Made by a program: the position numbers and the translations under genes. 64,000 nucleotides of DNA from Natronorubrum thiooxidans. Its GTDB lineage: Archaea; Halobacteriota; Halobacteria; Halobacteriales; Natrialbaceae. Position 1 is the first letter of the stretch; every line of letters starts with the position of its first letter. Shown piece by piece: positions 9,503-17,769 of the stretch. The DNA lies in the NCBI RefSeq assembly GCF_900156475.1, contig NZ_FTNR01000004.1:186001-250000 (forward strand), in the 5' to 3' direction. The notes beneath the pieces were generated by a model. It did no database searches, was not told the DNA's origin, and saw only the letters and a list, made by a program, of their open reading frames with translations.

Positions 9503-11064
9503 CAAAAGTCACCCAGTCCGGTTTGTTCGCTGTCTGCCGTCTCGTTCGCGTCGTCCCGCGTCGCGTGCGCCGTCGTACCAGAACCCGTCGCATCGTCGCT
9601 CGAGGTGGCTGCCGCGTCCCGCAGTCGCTCGTAGACGTGCCACAGCGCCCGGCAGTCGTCCTCGCAGTAGGCCTCGTGGCGGTCCCACTCGAGTGGCTCT
9701 CCGGTTCGCATGAATCGCTGGTACGCCGCGGCCGTCTGCGCTCCGTCGAGGCCGGTCGCCGCCCCCTCGTAGCCGAGCGCGTCGGCGACGACGGCGAGTT
9801 CGTTCGTCCGCCCGGGGAGGATCGCGTGCTCGTTATGGACGGCCCAGGCGTAGAGGTCGAACGTCGGGATCGACTCCCAGTCGTCGACGTAGTAGGGGAC
9901 GTATCTGGCGATAAACGAGCCGAGGTGGCGGTAGTCGAACCGTCAGCCGTTCCAGGTGAGCAGCGCCCTGTCGGGGTGGATCCCGAGCAGCCAGTCACAG
10001 AAGGCCTCGAGCACCGGTCCCGGATTGCTCGGCTCGTCGCGTTCGACGAACGCTCGATAGGTGTCGGTTACGGGGTCGTAGACGCCGATCTGCCAGATGA
10101 TCGTCGGCGAGAGCCCGTCGGTTTCGATGTCGAGACACAGCGGCGGCGTCGACCAGCGCTCGCCCGGGAGCGGCTCGTCGGTGCGTCGGCGCGGCTCGCC
10201 CGTCTCGAGAACCGTGGCGTGTTGGTGGATCGTCCGCGCACGGTCGCGGCCTACGCCGGGAAGTTCGGCCAGCGTTTCGAGGGGGAGCTCGAGCAACTCG
10301 TCGCGTGTAGTCACGCCGCGTTCGGCGAGGCGAGTCGCAGTCTTCGGGCCAATGCCGGAGACGGCCTCGAGGCCGAAGTCCGTCACCGAGTACGTCTCCA
10401 CGCCCTCGATACCGTCGGCGGACAGCGCCAGTTTCGCGATCGAGCGGTCGCTACCGTAGCCCTCGACGGGGCCGCCACCCCGAACGCGGACGGAGACGCA
10501 GTCGTCGCCGGCCGGGGAACAGGCCACTTCGGGCTCGTGATCGACGGCGCGGACGACACCCGTGTCAGCCTCGAGGTGCCACAGTTCGTCGTAGCCGGCC
10601 GGCTCGCTCCCCGTCAGCAGCGTCGTCACGCGGCCGGTCGGCAACGCCGCGGCGAGGGTGGCCGCCCCCTCGAGGCTCGTCTCGAGCGTCGTCGGTCGCA
10701 CGCTCGTGGCGACGTCGTCACAGACGAGCGCGACAACGTCGGTCGACTCTGTGAGCGCACTCGAGACGGCCGATGGCTCGGCCTGCAGCGCTCTGCGTCC
10801 GTGGCTGACTGCGATCTCGAAATCGTCGCTCCCGAACTGCTGTCGGGACAGCGGCCCGTCGCCGGTCTCGAGCGGCGGATGGAACGTCGGCGCGTCGAAC
10901 ACCCGCCGCGCGCGGGCGAACGCCTGTGGCTCCCGGTCGGGGCCGAGCACCCAGACGGCGTCCGGCTCGAGGGTCGCGTCGACGTCCGCGAGCGTCTCGA
11001 CTGGTCGGTTGATGAGCGCCGACGGTGGGAGAGCAAGCAGCGACACGTCGGCTCGAGCGGTCAT
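9502..11064 (-). pseudogene. HhH + DnaQ-like (RNase_H_2/YprB-type) exonuclease interrupted by in-frame TGA
   Basis: The frame from ATG 11064 codes a ~230-residue N-terminal region, a helix-hairpin-helix pair (about 231-283, VSGIGPKTATRL and LPGVGRDRARTI) and a DnaQ-like nuclease domain. Exo I is LDIETDG (D312, E314). At codon 374 (bases 9943-9945) the Exo II motif reads TWNG-stop-RFD instead of NGxxFD. Without any frameshift the domain then continues to the Exo III region YCEDDCRALW and ends at 9502. A TGG-to-TGA change at base 9943 would explain it. It could be a true inactivation, a sequencing error or recoding. Downstream is the coupled helicase; upstream is the divergent thyA. The closest functional analogue I know is MrfB (YprB). 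Confidence 0.8.
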
Positions 11065-11180
11065 CGGTCGTCGGGAGGCGGGCAGGACCAAAGAGGGTTT
11101 GGACAGCGGAGTGAAAGTGAAGCGGCCCGAGCGACCGAGAACTCGAACGCATATGTATGCCCGTTCCAAATGAAAGGCTA

Positions 11181-12197
11181 ATGCAACAGTACCTCGAGCT
11201 CGTCGACACGGTCCTCTCGGAGGGCACCTACAAGCCGAACCGGACCGGCGTCGACACAATCTCGTCGTTCAGCGAGCACTACGAGGTCGATCTTCAGGAG
11301 GGGTACCCCCTGCTGACGACCAAGCAAATGGATGGCTACCGCTGGAACTCGATGCTCCACGAGGTGTGCTGGTATCTCTCCGGCGAGGAACACGTCACAA
11401 ACCTCCGTGAAGAGACCAAGATCTGGGACGCGTGGGCCGACGAAGAGGGCCGACTCGACACCGCCTACGGCCGGTTCTGGCGACGGTATCCGATTCCCGA
11501 GGATGACGCCCAACTCGAGGGCGAAACGTGGCCCGACGAGGCCCACCGCTGGGTCACCGGGGAGGAAGACGGGCGGAAGACCTTCGACCAGCTCCAGTAC
11601 GTCGTCGACACCCTCTCGGACAGCCCGAACTCGCGTCGACTCGTCGTCAACGCCTGGCACCCCGCGAACGCGGCTGTCTCGACGCTGCCGCCGTGTCACT
11701 ACTCGTTCGTCTTCAACGTGCAGGGCGACCGGCTGAACTGCCATCTCACCCAGCGCTCCGGTGATACCGCACTGGGGATTCCGTTCAATATCGCGGCCTA
11801 CGCGCTCCTGACGAAGGTCGTCGCCCAGCAGACGGGCTTCGAACCCGGAACCTTTGCCCACACGGTCGTCGACGCCCACGTCTACTGCGGCCGCGGCGCG
11901 CGCGGGGAGTGGTACGCGGACAACCTCGAGGCGCTGCAGTCTCGCCTGGCCGACGCCGACGAGCGTGCGGACTATCTCGCCGTCCGCGAGTGGCTCGAGA
12001 CCAACGCGCCCGCCGAGGCCGAGGGTGACGAGCGACTCGACCACGTCCCCGGCCTGCTCGAGCAACTGTCCCGAGAGCCACTCGAGCGCCCGACGCTCGA
12101 GATCGGTGACGCGTCGATCGACGACCTGGCCTACGAGGACGTCGAATTGCAGGATTACGACTGCCACGACGGGCTCACGTTTTCGGTGGCCGAATGA
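11181..12197 (+). CDS. thyA: thymidylate synthase
   Basis: A 338-residue ThyA-type thymidylate synthase that methylates dUMP to dTMP using methylene-tetrahydrofolate. RTGVDT (21-26) matches the phosphate-binding N-terminal arginine loop. LPPCHYSFVF carries the nucleophile C172. QRSGDTALGIPFNIAAY completes the dUMP site. The frame is open upstream to 11157, but a TATA-like box (11150-11158) centred 27 nt before ATG 11181, together with family length, favours the later start. Its last four bases (ATGA) overlap the start of the dihydrofolate reductase gene, so the two are translated together. Confidence 0.95.
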   Translation: MQQYLELVDTVLSEGTYKPNRTGVDTISSFSEHYEVDLQEGYPLLTTKQMDGYRWNSMLHEVCWYLSGEEHVTNLREETKIWDAWADEEGRLDTAYGRFWRRYPIPEDDAQLEGETWPDEAHRWVTGEEDGRKTFDQLQYVVDTLSDSPNSRRLVVNAWHPANAAVSTLPPCHYSFVFNVQGDRLNCHLTQRSGDTALGIPFNIAAYALLTKVVAQQTGFEPGTFAHTVVDAHVYCGRGARGEWYADNLEALQSRLADADERADYLAVREWLETNAPAEAEGDERLDHVPGLLEQLSREPLERPTLEIGDASIDDLAYEDVELQDYDCHDGLTFSVAE

Positions 12198-12733
12198 GCG
12201 ACGAGCGCGACCTCGAGCCCGACTGCGAACTCGTCGGCATCGTCGCCGTCGCGGACAACGACGTCATCGGCAAGGATGGCGACATGCCCTGGCACATCCC
12301 CGCGGACTTGCAGCATTTCAAGAAGACGACAATAGACCACCCGGTCATCATGGGCCGGGTCACCTACGAGGGCATCCTCGAGGCGCTTGGCGAACCGCTG
12401 CCGGGTCGGACGACGATCGTCCTGACGAGTCGGGACCTCGAGACGCCCGAGAACGCCGTCGTCGCGACCGACCTCGAGGCCGCACTCGAGGCGGCCGAGC
12501 GCGCGGCCCGCGAGCGCCACGACACCGATCGTGTGTTCGTCGCCGGCGGTGCGACGGTGTACGAGCAGTTCTTGTCCGCACTCGACCGACTGGTCGTCAC
12601 CGAAGTTCACGACGACCCCGACGGCGACACGCGATTCCCGACGTGGGGCCGCGAGTCGTTCCGCGAAGTCTGGCGGGACGAACGCGACGGATTCGCGTTC
12701 GTCGAGTACGCACGACGAGAGCGTATGGACTGA
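12194..12733 (+). CDS. folA: dihydrofolate reductase
   Basis: A 179-residue DHFR (called hdrA in halophiles). It regenerates tetrahydrofolate from the dihydrofolate made by thymidylate synthase, with NADPH. The core motifs are GIVAVADNDVIGKDGDMPWHIPADLQHFK (spanning about 15-43, with the catalytic acid D38), the NADPH loop IMGRVTYEG, and VAGGATVYEQFL. The 4-nt ATGA overlap with thyA gives a strict two-gene operon, the arrangement expected from their linked folate chemistry. The protein is strongly acidic, as in other halophilic DHFRs. Confidence 0.95.
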   Translation: MSDERDLEPDCELVGIVAVADNDVIGKDGDMPWHIPADLQHFKKTTIDHPVIMGRVTYEGILEALGEPLPGRTTIVLTSRDLETPENAVVATDLEAALEAAERAARERHDTDRVFVAGGATVYEQFLSALDRLVVTEVHDDPDGDTRFPTWGRESFREVWRDERDGFAFVEYARRERMD

Positions 12734-12998
12734 GCCCACGGACGGCGCGTCGTTCGGCCAGTTGACGACCGTTTCGAGGCTGTCTGATCGGCTTTCGACT
12801 CTTCGCCTGTGGTCATTTCTGTCCTGTTCACGGCGACACAATGGTTCGTTTTGTGCCTCACCGTGAGAATTACCCGAGACACGAAGGCCACGCTCCATCG
12901 GCGAATCGGGTCGTCCAGCGGGGGTTCTCGCTCGCCAGCAGGTCAAGCATCGATCCCTCGCGAACTGGTCGCTTCGCCACCGCTTGTCGAGTACAGTT
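12734..12998. other. intergenic region, no gene seen
   Basis: I see no supported gene. A loose inverted repeat spans about 12826-12862 (CACGG...CCGTG with inner CACAA/TTGTG) and could help end folA transcription. The region then runs into the conserved leader of the first secreted paralogue. Confidence 0.4.
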
Positions 12999-13086
12999 CG
13001 TCTTAGACGATGAAACAATGGGGCTCACTTATGCGAAAATCGGGTCAAGAGGCGCCTACCCCGAGTAGCGGGGGCAAGTGAGAAAC
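12999..13086 (+). promoter_or_regulatory. conserved promoter/leader, copy 1, with hairpin
   Basis: This 88-nt block is closely similar to 13990-14078, upstream of the paralogue. It holds the short palindrome GTCTTAGAC (13000-13008), a TATA-like CACTTATGCG (about 13027-13034) and a hairpin CCCCG-AGTAG-CGGGG (13059-13073) near the expected start of the RNA. The Shine-Dalgarno-like AGTGAGA follows just before the ATG. The protein is thus probably translated from a structured leader, unlike most genes here. Confidence 0.6.
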
Positions 13087-13503
13087 ATGACAGATACCAA
13101 TAGCGGACTGTTCGACGACTCGAGACGGTCCTCCTTGAAGAAAGGCGCACTCGCCACGACGGCGGTCGCCCTCGGCGCAAGCGCGGCCACCGCACAGGAG
13201 GACGACACAGTGCTCGTGTACGGCGACAACTATTACCCCGGCGTCGACTTCGAAGTAATATCGGCGCTCGAAACGGCGACGAAAGAGGATCTAATCGACG
13301 ACTCCGGCTCGGCGGACGACGTGTTCGACGACCCGGACGACTGGGACGCCTACATCATCAGCTACGATCTCGGCTCGGACGCCCCGACGTGGGGCGTTCT
13401 GTTTACCGAGGATGCCGACCTCAGCGCTGGCGATAGCGAGACGATGGGTGACGACGGTGAGTTCCGCGATACGCAGCTGGATCTCGTCGAAGCCAGTTTG
13501 TAG
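13087..13503 (+). CDS. Tat-exported hypothetical protein, paralogue 1
   Basis: A 138-residue protein. After DDSRRSSLKKG comes a hydrophobic run (ALATTAVALGASAATA) ending near residue 38, a twin-arginine signal peptide. The mature part is very acidic, with a DDPDDWDAYIISYDLG core and a APTWGVLFTEDADLSAGDSE segment. I do not recognise a family of known function. The paralogue 1 kb downstream shares its signal, core and upstream leader. No cysteines are visible in the mature part. An extracytoplasmic location is well supported; an earlier in-frame start at 13078 is possible but lies upstream of the family-like MTDTN start. Confidence 0.8.
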   Translation: MTDTNSGLFDDSRRSSLKKGALATTAVALGASAATAQEDDTVLVYGDNYYPGVDFEVISALETATKEDLIDDSGSADDVFDDPDDWDAYIISYDLGSDAPTWGVLFTEDADLSAGDSETMGDDGEFRDTQLDLVEASL

Positions 13504-13989
13504 TTCCACACGAACTCACTCGAGGACCGTCTTTCTCGCCGATCTGTTCGGTCGTCTCGCTCGGGTCAGCCCGCACTCGATAGTCGACTGCCGTCGAACG
13601 GCCCCGGCCTTCCGCGTCACGAGATTGGCCATCGCTGTAGAGAGTCGCGGATTGTGACCGGTTCTGCGTGCTGATTTTCCGGCTGAAAGTTCGAGGAAAT
13701 CGTTTGTTTTGCTGTATGATGAGTCCCGATCTGGACAGCTCTGACCCTCTCTCGGTACGAACGAACGGCTGAAGCCTCGGAATCGCAGGTTCAGGCGGAC
13801 GTCTCGGTGTGGCAAGCGAGCTCGGTCGCACTCTCGAGTAACGACATGTTTTAATCGGGGCCAACACGTCCGCTCTGCCTCCGCTTCGATCGATAAACAA
13901 TCATTGCTGATAGCTCTTCACCGTGATCCCGCAAACTGTCGAAACACGGCGGTATAGACGCATAATACACTTCTTGAGTGATTTCAGCC
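13504..13989. other. intergenic region between paralogues, no gene seen
   Basis: About 490 bases of lower GC content. Open frames on the minus strand lack codon bias and recognisable motifs, so I do not call them. It probably reflects divergence after the tandem duplication. Confidence 0.4.
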
Positions 13990-14078
13990 CGTCTTAGACG
14001 GTGAAACAATGGCAGTCACTTATGCGAAAATTGGGTCAAGAACTGTCTACCCCAAGCAGGGGAATTCAGGTGAGAGAC
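13990..14078 (+). promoter_or_regulatory. conserved promoter/leader, copy 2, with hairpin
   Basis: Second copy of the leader at 12999-13086. The GTCTTAGAC palindrome, the GTGAAACAATGG and CACTTATGCGAAAA blocks and the GGGTCAAGA block are kept. The hairpin here is CCCC (14050-14053), loop AAGCA, GGGG (14059-14062). A Shine-Dalgarno-like AGGTGA (14069-14074) precedes ATG 14079. Conservation of position and structure with different loop bases suggests the stem itself matters. Confidence 0.6.
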
Positions 14079-14693
14079 ATGACAGACAACAATAGCGGAC
14101 TATTCGACGACTCGAGGCGATCGTTCATGAAGAAAGGGGCGCTCGCCACGACGGCGGTTGCCCTCGGCGCGAGCGCGACGTCGGGAACCGCGGCCGCCCA
14201 GGAGGACAGTGACGGGACGGTGCTCGTGTACGCAGACGACTACCAGCCTGGCATCGATTTCGACGTGGTTTCGGCGCTGAACACCTCGACGAAAGAGGAT
14301 CTGCTCGCGGAATCCGGGTCGGAAGACGACATATTCGACGACCCAGACGACTGGGACGCCTACATCATCAATTACGACCTCGGCACGGACGCCCCGACGT
14401 GGGGCTTCCTGTTCACCGAGGATGTCAGCCTCAGTGCCGGTGACAGCGAGACGATGGGCGACGACGGCGAGTTCCGCGACCCCCAGCTCGATCTGATCGA
14501 GGCCACGCCCGGTGCGTCCGGCAACGGGGGCGACACCAACGGTAACGGCGACGAAGAAGAGATGGCCGAGGAGGAACCGATGGACGAGGAAGAAGACGGA
14601 GCTGGCGCGGGCGGTAACGGCGGCGCGGATGCCGGCGGTAACGGTGGCGGCAACGGCGGTGCCGACGACGGCGGTAACGGAGCCGGCAACTAA
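14079..14693 (+). CDS. Tat-exported hypothetical protein, paralogue 2 with Gly/Asn tail
   Basis: A 204-residue paralogue of the 13087 gene. The twin-arginine signal (DDSRRSFMKKG, then a hydrophobic run ending AAAQ) and the DDPDDWDAYIINYDLG core are shared. It adds a C-terminal tail of about 70 residues: an acidic stretch (EEEMAEEEPMDEEEDG) and Gly/Asn/Ala repeats (GGNGGADAGGNGG). The tail looks disordered and may be a surface linker or a cation-binding region. The frame is open upstream to 14001, but the conserved leader with AGGTGA and similarity to paralogue 1 fix the start at 14079. A T-run follows the gene. Confidence 0.8.
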   Translation: MTDNNSGLFDDSRRSFMKKGALATTAVALGASATSGTAAAQEDSDGTVLVYADDYQPGIDFDVVSALNTSTKEDLLAESGSEDDIFDDPDDWDAYIINYDLGTDAPTWGFLFTEDVSLSAGDSETMGDDGEFRDPQLDLIEATPGASGNGGDTNGNGDEEEMAEEEPMDEEEDGAGAGGNGGADAGGNGGGNGGADDGGNGAGN

Positions 14694-14717
14694 CGCGACA
14701 CCACGATCGCGACCCAA

Positions 14718-14731
14718 CGAGCTGTTTTTTT
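14718..14731 (+). terminator. T-run terminator after paralogue 2
   Basis: A run of seven T (14725-14731) lies about 30 nt after the stop codon. Archaeal transcription often ends at such U-tracts without a strong hairpin. Confidence 0.5.
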
Positions 14732-14861
14732 GATCGCGGACGGTCACTGACCGATCGCAACTGATCTGATAGCTGTCACAATCATCGACCGGAGACGAGA
14801 CGCCGCGCTGTCGTTTTCGTTGCCGTTCGTCCCGAGATCGTGCCATTACGACTCACGGAGG

Positions 14862-14870
14862 GTATATAAT
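14862..14870 (+). promoter_or_regulatory. TATA box of aconitase gene
   Basis: GTATATAAT is one of the best TATA boxes in the window. It predicts a transcript start near 14892 and a leader of about 33 nt before ATG 14925. Confidence 0.65.
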
Positions 14871-14924
14871 GGTTTTACAGATGTGTCTCGGGAGATTGAA
14901 ATCCCCCCCGTTCGAAAGCTGTGT

Positions 14925-17660
14925 ATGGCAATGGATTCGTTCTCGGATGCGATCCGGGAGTTCGAACACGACGGCGAGACGTACAAGATGGCCGACTTGA
15001 CGGTCCTCGAGGAGGAAGGCCTCTGTGACCTCGAGAAACTGCCGGTGAGCATCCGGATTCTGCTCGAGTCGGTGCTGCGAAACGCAGACGGCGACCAGAT
15101 CGACGCCGATTCGATCCGCGCAGCGGCGTCGTGGGAACCCGACGTGCCGGACGCCGAGGTTCCGTTTACGGTGTCGCGTGTCGTCCTGCAGGACCTGACT
15201 GGTGTGCCCGCAGTCGTCGACCTCGCGGCACTTCGCTCTGCGGCCGACCGCAAGGGCGTCGACCCGACGGTTGTCGAGCCCGAAGTCCCCTGTGACCTCG
15301 TGATCGACCACAGCGTGCAGGTCGACCACTTCGGCACCTCGGACGCCTACGAGAAAAACGTCGAGATCGAGTACGAGCGCAACGAAGAGCGCTACCGCGC
15401 GATCAAGTGGGCCCAGCAGGCGTTCGACGAGTTCAACGTGGTGCCCCCAGGAACCGGGATTGTCCACCAGGTCAACCTCGAGCACCTCGGCCGCGTCGTC
15501 CACGAGCGCGAAGTCGACGGCGAGCAGTGGCTCGTCCCCGACACGCTCGTTGGCACGGACAGCCACACCCCAATGATCGGCGGCATCGGTGTCGTCGGCT
15601 GGGGTGTCGGTGGCATCGAAGCCGAGGCCGCACTGCTCGGCCAGCCAATCAACATGAGCCTGCCGGAAGTCGTCGGTGTCCGCCTGTCGGGTGAACTCCC
15701 AGACGGCGCAACCGCGACTGACCTCGTGCTCCACATCACCGAAAAGCTGCGCCAGGTCGGCGTCGTCGACAAGTTCGTCGAGTTCTTCGGCCCCGGCGTT
15801 GCCGAGCTGTCGGTCGCAGACCGTGCGACCATCTCGAACATGGCCCCCGAACAGGGCTCGACGATCAGTATGTTCCCCGTCGACGAGAAGACCCTCGAGT
15901 ACCTCGAACTCACGGGTCGCGACGAGGACCATATCGACCTCGTTCGCGAGTACTTAGAGGCACAGGGCCTCTTCGGCAAGCAGGACCCAGAGTTCACCGA
16001 GGTCGTCGACTTCGACCTCGGCGAAGTCGAACCAAGCCTTGCCGGCCACAAGAAGCCCCACGCCCGCATCCCAATGGGCAACCTGGACGAACACTTCCCA
16101 ACGCTGCTCGAAGAGCAGGGTGTTCTCCCATCGGGCGCTGCTGAAAGCGACGGCGGCCTCGTCGCCGAGCAGACGCCATCGCTCGACGAGAAGGTCCCCA
16201 TCGAACTCGAGGACGGCACCGAGATCGAGATCGGTCACGGCGACATCCTCGTCAGCGCGATCACGTCCTGTACGAACACCTCGAACCCGTCCGTGATGGT
16301 CGCGGCCGGCCTGCTCGCACGCAACGCCGCCGAGCAGGGTCTCGAAGTGCCCGAGTACGTCAAGACGAGCCTCGCACCTGGCAGCCGCGTCGTCACGGAG
16401 TATCTCGAGCGTGCAGAACTGCTCGACGACCTCGAAGAGCTCGGCTACCACGTCGTCGGCTACGGCTGTACGACCTGTATCGGGAACGCCGGCCCACTGC
16501 CGGAGCCAGTCGAGGCAGCCATCGACGAGCACGATCTCTGGACGACGAGCGTCCTCTCGGGCAACCGGAACTTCGAAGCCCGCATCCACCCGAAAATCAA
16601 GGCCAACTACCTCGCCAGCCCGCCGCTGGTCGTCGCCTACGGCCTCGCAGGTCGCATGGACATCGACCTCGAAGAGGAGCCAATCGGCACGAACGACGAG
16701 GGCGAGCCGGTCTTCCTCGAGGACATCTGGCCGGACACCGAGGAAGTCCGACAGACGATCCACGAGAGCGTCTCCCCCGACATGTTCGAGGAAAAATACT
16801 CGAGCATCTATGAGGGCGACGAGCGCTGGGAGGCACTCGACGCGCCAACCGGCGAGGTCTACGACTGGGACCCAGAGTCGACGTACATCCGCGAGCCACC
16901 GTTCTTCCAGGACTTCCCGCTCGAGGAACCCGGCGTCGACAACGTCGAGGGCGCACGCGCGCTGTTGACCCTCGGTGACACCGTCACGACCGACCACATC
17001 AGCCCTGCGGGGCCGTTTAGCGAGGACCTGCCCGCCGGCCAGTGGCTCAAAGAGCGCGGCGTCGAACCGTACGCGTTCAACACGTACGGCTCCCGTCGTG
17101 GGAACCACGAAGTCATGATGCGTGGCACCTTCGCGAACGTCCGCATCAAAAACGAACTGCTCGACGGCAAGGAGGGTGGCTACACGATCCACCACCCAAC
17201 CGGCGAGGAGACCACCGTCTTCGAAGCCTCCGAGCGCTACCGCGAGGAGGAGACGCCGCTGATCGTCATGGCCGGCGAGGAACTCGGAACCGGCTCGAGC
17301 CGTGACTGGGCCGCGAAAGGAACCGACCTGCTCGGTATCCGCGCGACCATCGGCAAGAGCTACGAGCGCATCTACCGTGACAACCTCATCGGCATGGGCG
17401 TCCTGCCCCTGCAGTTCCAGGACGGCGAGGGCTGGGAAGAGCTCGGCCTCGAGGGCGACGAGCACTACTCCATCGAGGGTCTCGAGGACGGCCTTGAGCC
17501 GAACGCCGTGCTAACCGTCACCGCCGAGGACGATGACGGCGAGACCACCGAGTTCGACGTGACCGCACAGGTCGACACGCCGATGGCTGTCGAGTACGTC
17601 GAGAACGGTGGCGTGCTCCACCTCGTGCTCCGCAAACTGCTCCAGGAAGAGACGGCCTAA
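14925..17660 (+). CDS. acnA: aconitate hydratase, AcnA type
   Basis: A 911-residue monomeric aconitase of the TCA cycle, isomerising citrate to isocitrate. The 4Fe-4S ligands are visible: one Cys in ITSCTNTSNPSV (near 449) and two in GYGCTTCIGNAGPLP (near 514 and 517). The swivel domain has GEELGTGSSRDWAAKG and the start of domain 4 ALLTLGDTVTTDHISPAG. The substrate-binding VGTDSHTPMIGG is present. Length and motif order fit the bacterial/eukaryotic cytosolic AcnA group rather than AcnB. The start is ATG 14925 or the in-frame ATG 14931; sequence upstream of these includes the promoter and is not coding. Confidence 0.95.
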   Translation: MAMDSFSDAIREFEHDGETYKMADLTVLEEEGLCDLEKLPVSIRILLESVLRNADGDQIDADSIRAAASWEPDVPDAEVPFTVSRVVLQDLTGVPAVVDLAALRSAADRKGVDPTVVEPEVPCDLVIDHSVQVDHFGTSDAYEKNVEIEYERNEERYRAIKWAQQAFDEFNVVPPGTGIVHQVNLEHLGRVVHEREVDGEQWLVPDTLVGTDSHTPMIGGIGVVGWGVGGIEAEAALLGQPINMSLPEVVGVRLSGELPDGATATDLVLHITEKLRQVGVVDKFVEFFGPGVAELSVADRATISNMAPEQGSTISMFPVDEKTLEYLELTGRDEDHIDLVREYLEAQGLFGKQDPEFTEVVDFDLGEVEPSLAGHKKPHARIPMGNLDEHFPTLLEEQGVLPSGAAESDGGLVAEQTPSLDEKVPIELEDGTEIEIGHGDILVSAITSCTNTSNPSVMVAAGLLARNAAEQGLEVPEYVKTSLAPGSRVVTEYLERAELLDDLEELGYHVVGYGCTTCIGNAGPLPEPVEAAIDEHDLWTTSVLSGNRNFEARIHPKIKANYLASPPLVVAYGLAGRMDIDLEEEPIGTNDEGEPVFLEDIWPDTEEVRQTIHESVSPDMFEEKYSSIYEGDERWEALDAPTGEVYDWDPESTYIREPPFFQDFPLEEPGVDNVEGARALLTLGDTVTTDHISPAGPFSEDLPAGQWLKERGVEPYAFNTYGSRRGNHEVMMRGTFANVRIKNELLDGKEGGYTIHHPTGEETTVFEASERYREEETPLIVMAGEELGTGSSRDWAAKGTDLLGIRATIGKSYERIYRDNLIGMGVLPLQFQDGEGWEELGLEGDEHYSIEGLEDGLEPNAVLTVTAEDDDGETTEFDVTAQVDTPMAVEYVENGGVLHLVLRKLLQEETA

Positions 17661-17689
17661 CGGACTCGATCGACACACCGGACCACCGC

Positions 17690-17701
17690 GAGCGGTTTTT
17701 T
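17690..17701 (+). terminator. T-run terminator after aconitase
   Basis: GAGCGG followed by six T (17696-17701), about 35 nt after the aconitase stop codon and before the next promoter. Confidence 0.5.
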
Positions 17702-17769
17702 GACGCCGATACCGGCACAGGAGCGGGTCGTACGTCGGGCTTTTACAATTCCCATCCGTAGCTGAGCGT

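Noticed and set aside
6932-9634. Plus-strand frame of 900 codons antisense to the helicase
   Set aside because: The helicase has Walker A, DESH and the Cys cluster. The antisense frame has no motif and arises from biased codons.
9523-11181. Plus-strand frame of 552 codons antisense to the nuclease
   Set aside because: The minus strand carries HhH and DnaQ motifs across the same span, and the divergent thyA promoter lies within the frame's 3' end.
15954-17465. Minus-strand frame of 503 codons under aconitase
   Set aside because: Mirror of aconitase; the plus strand has the iron-sulfur cysteines and full-length homology.
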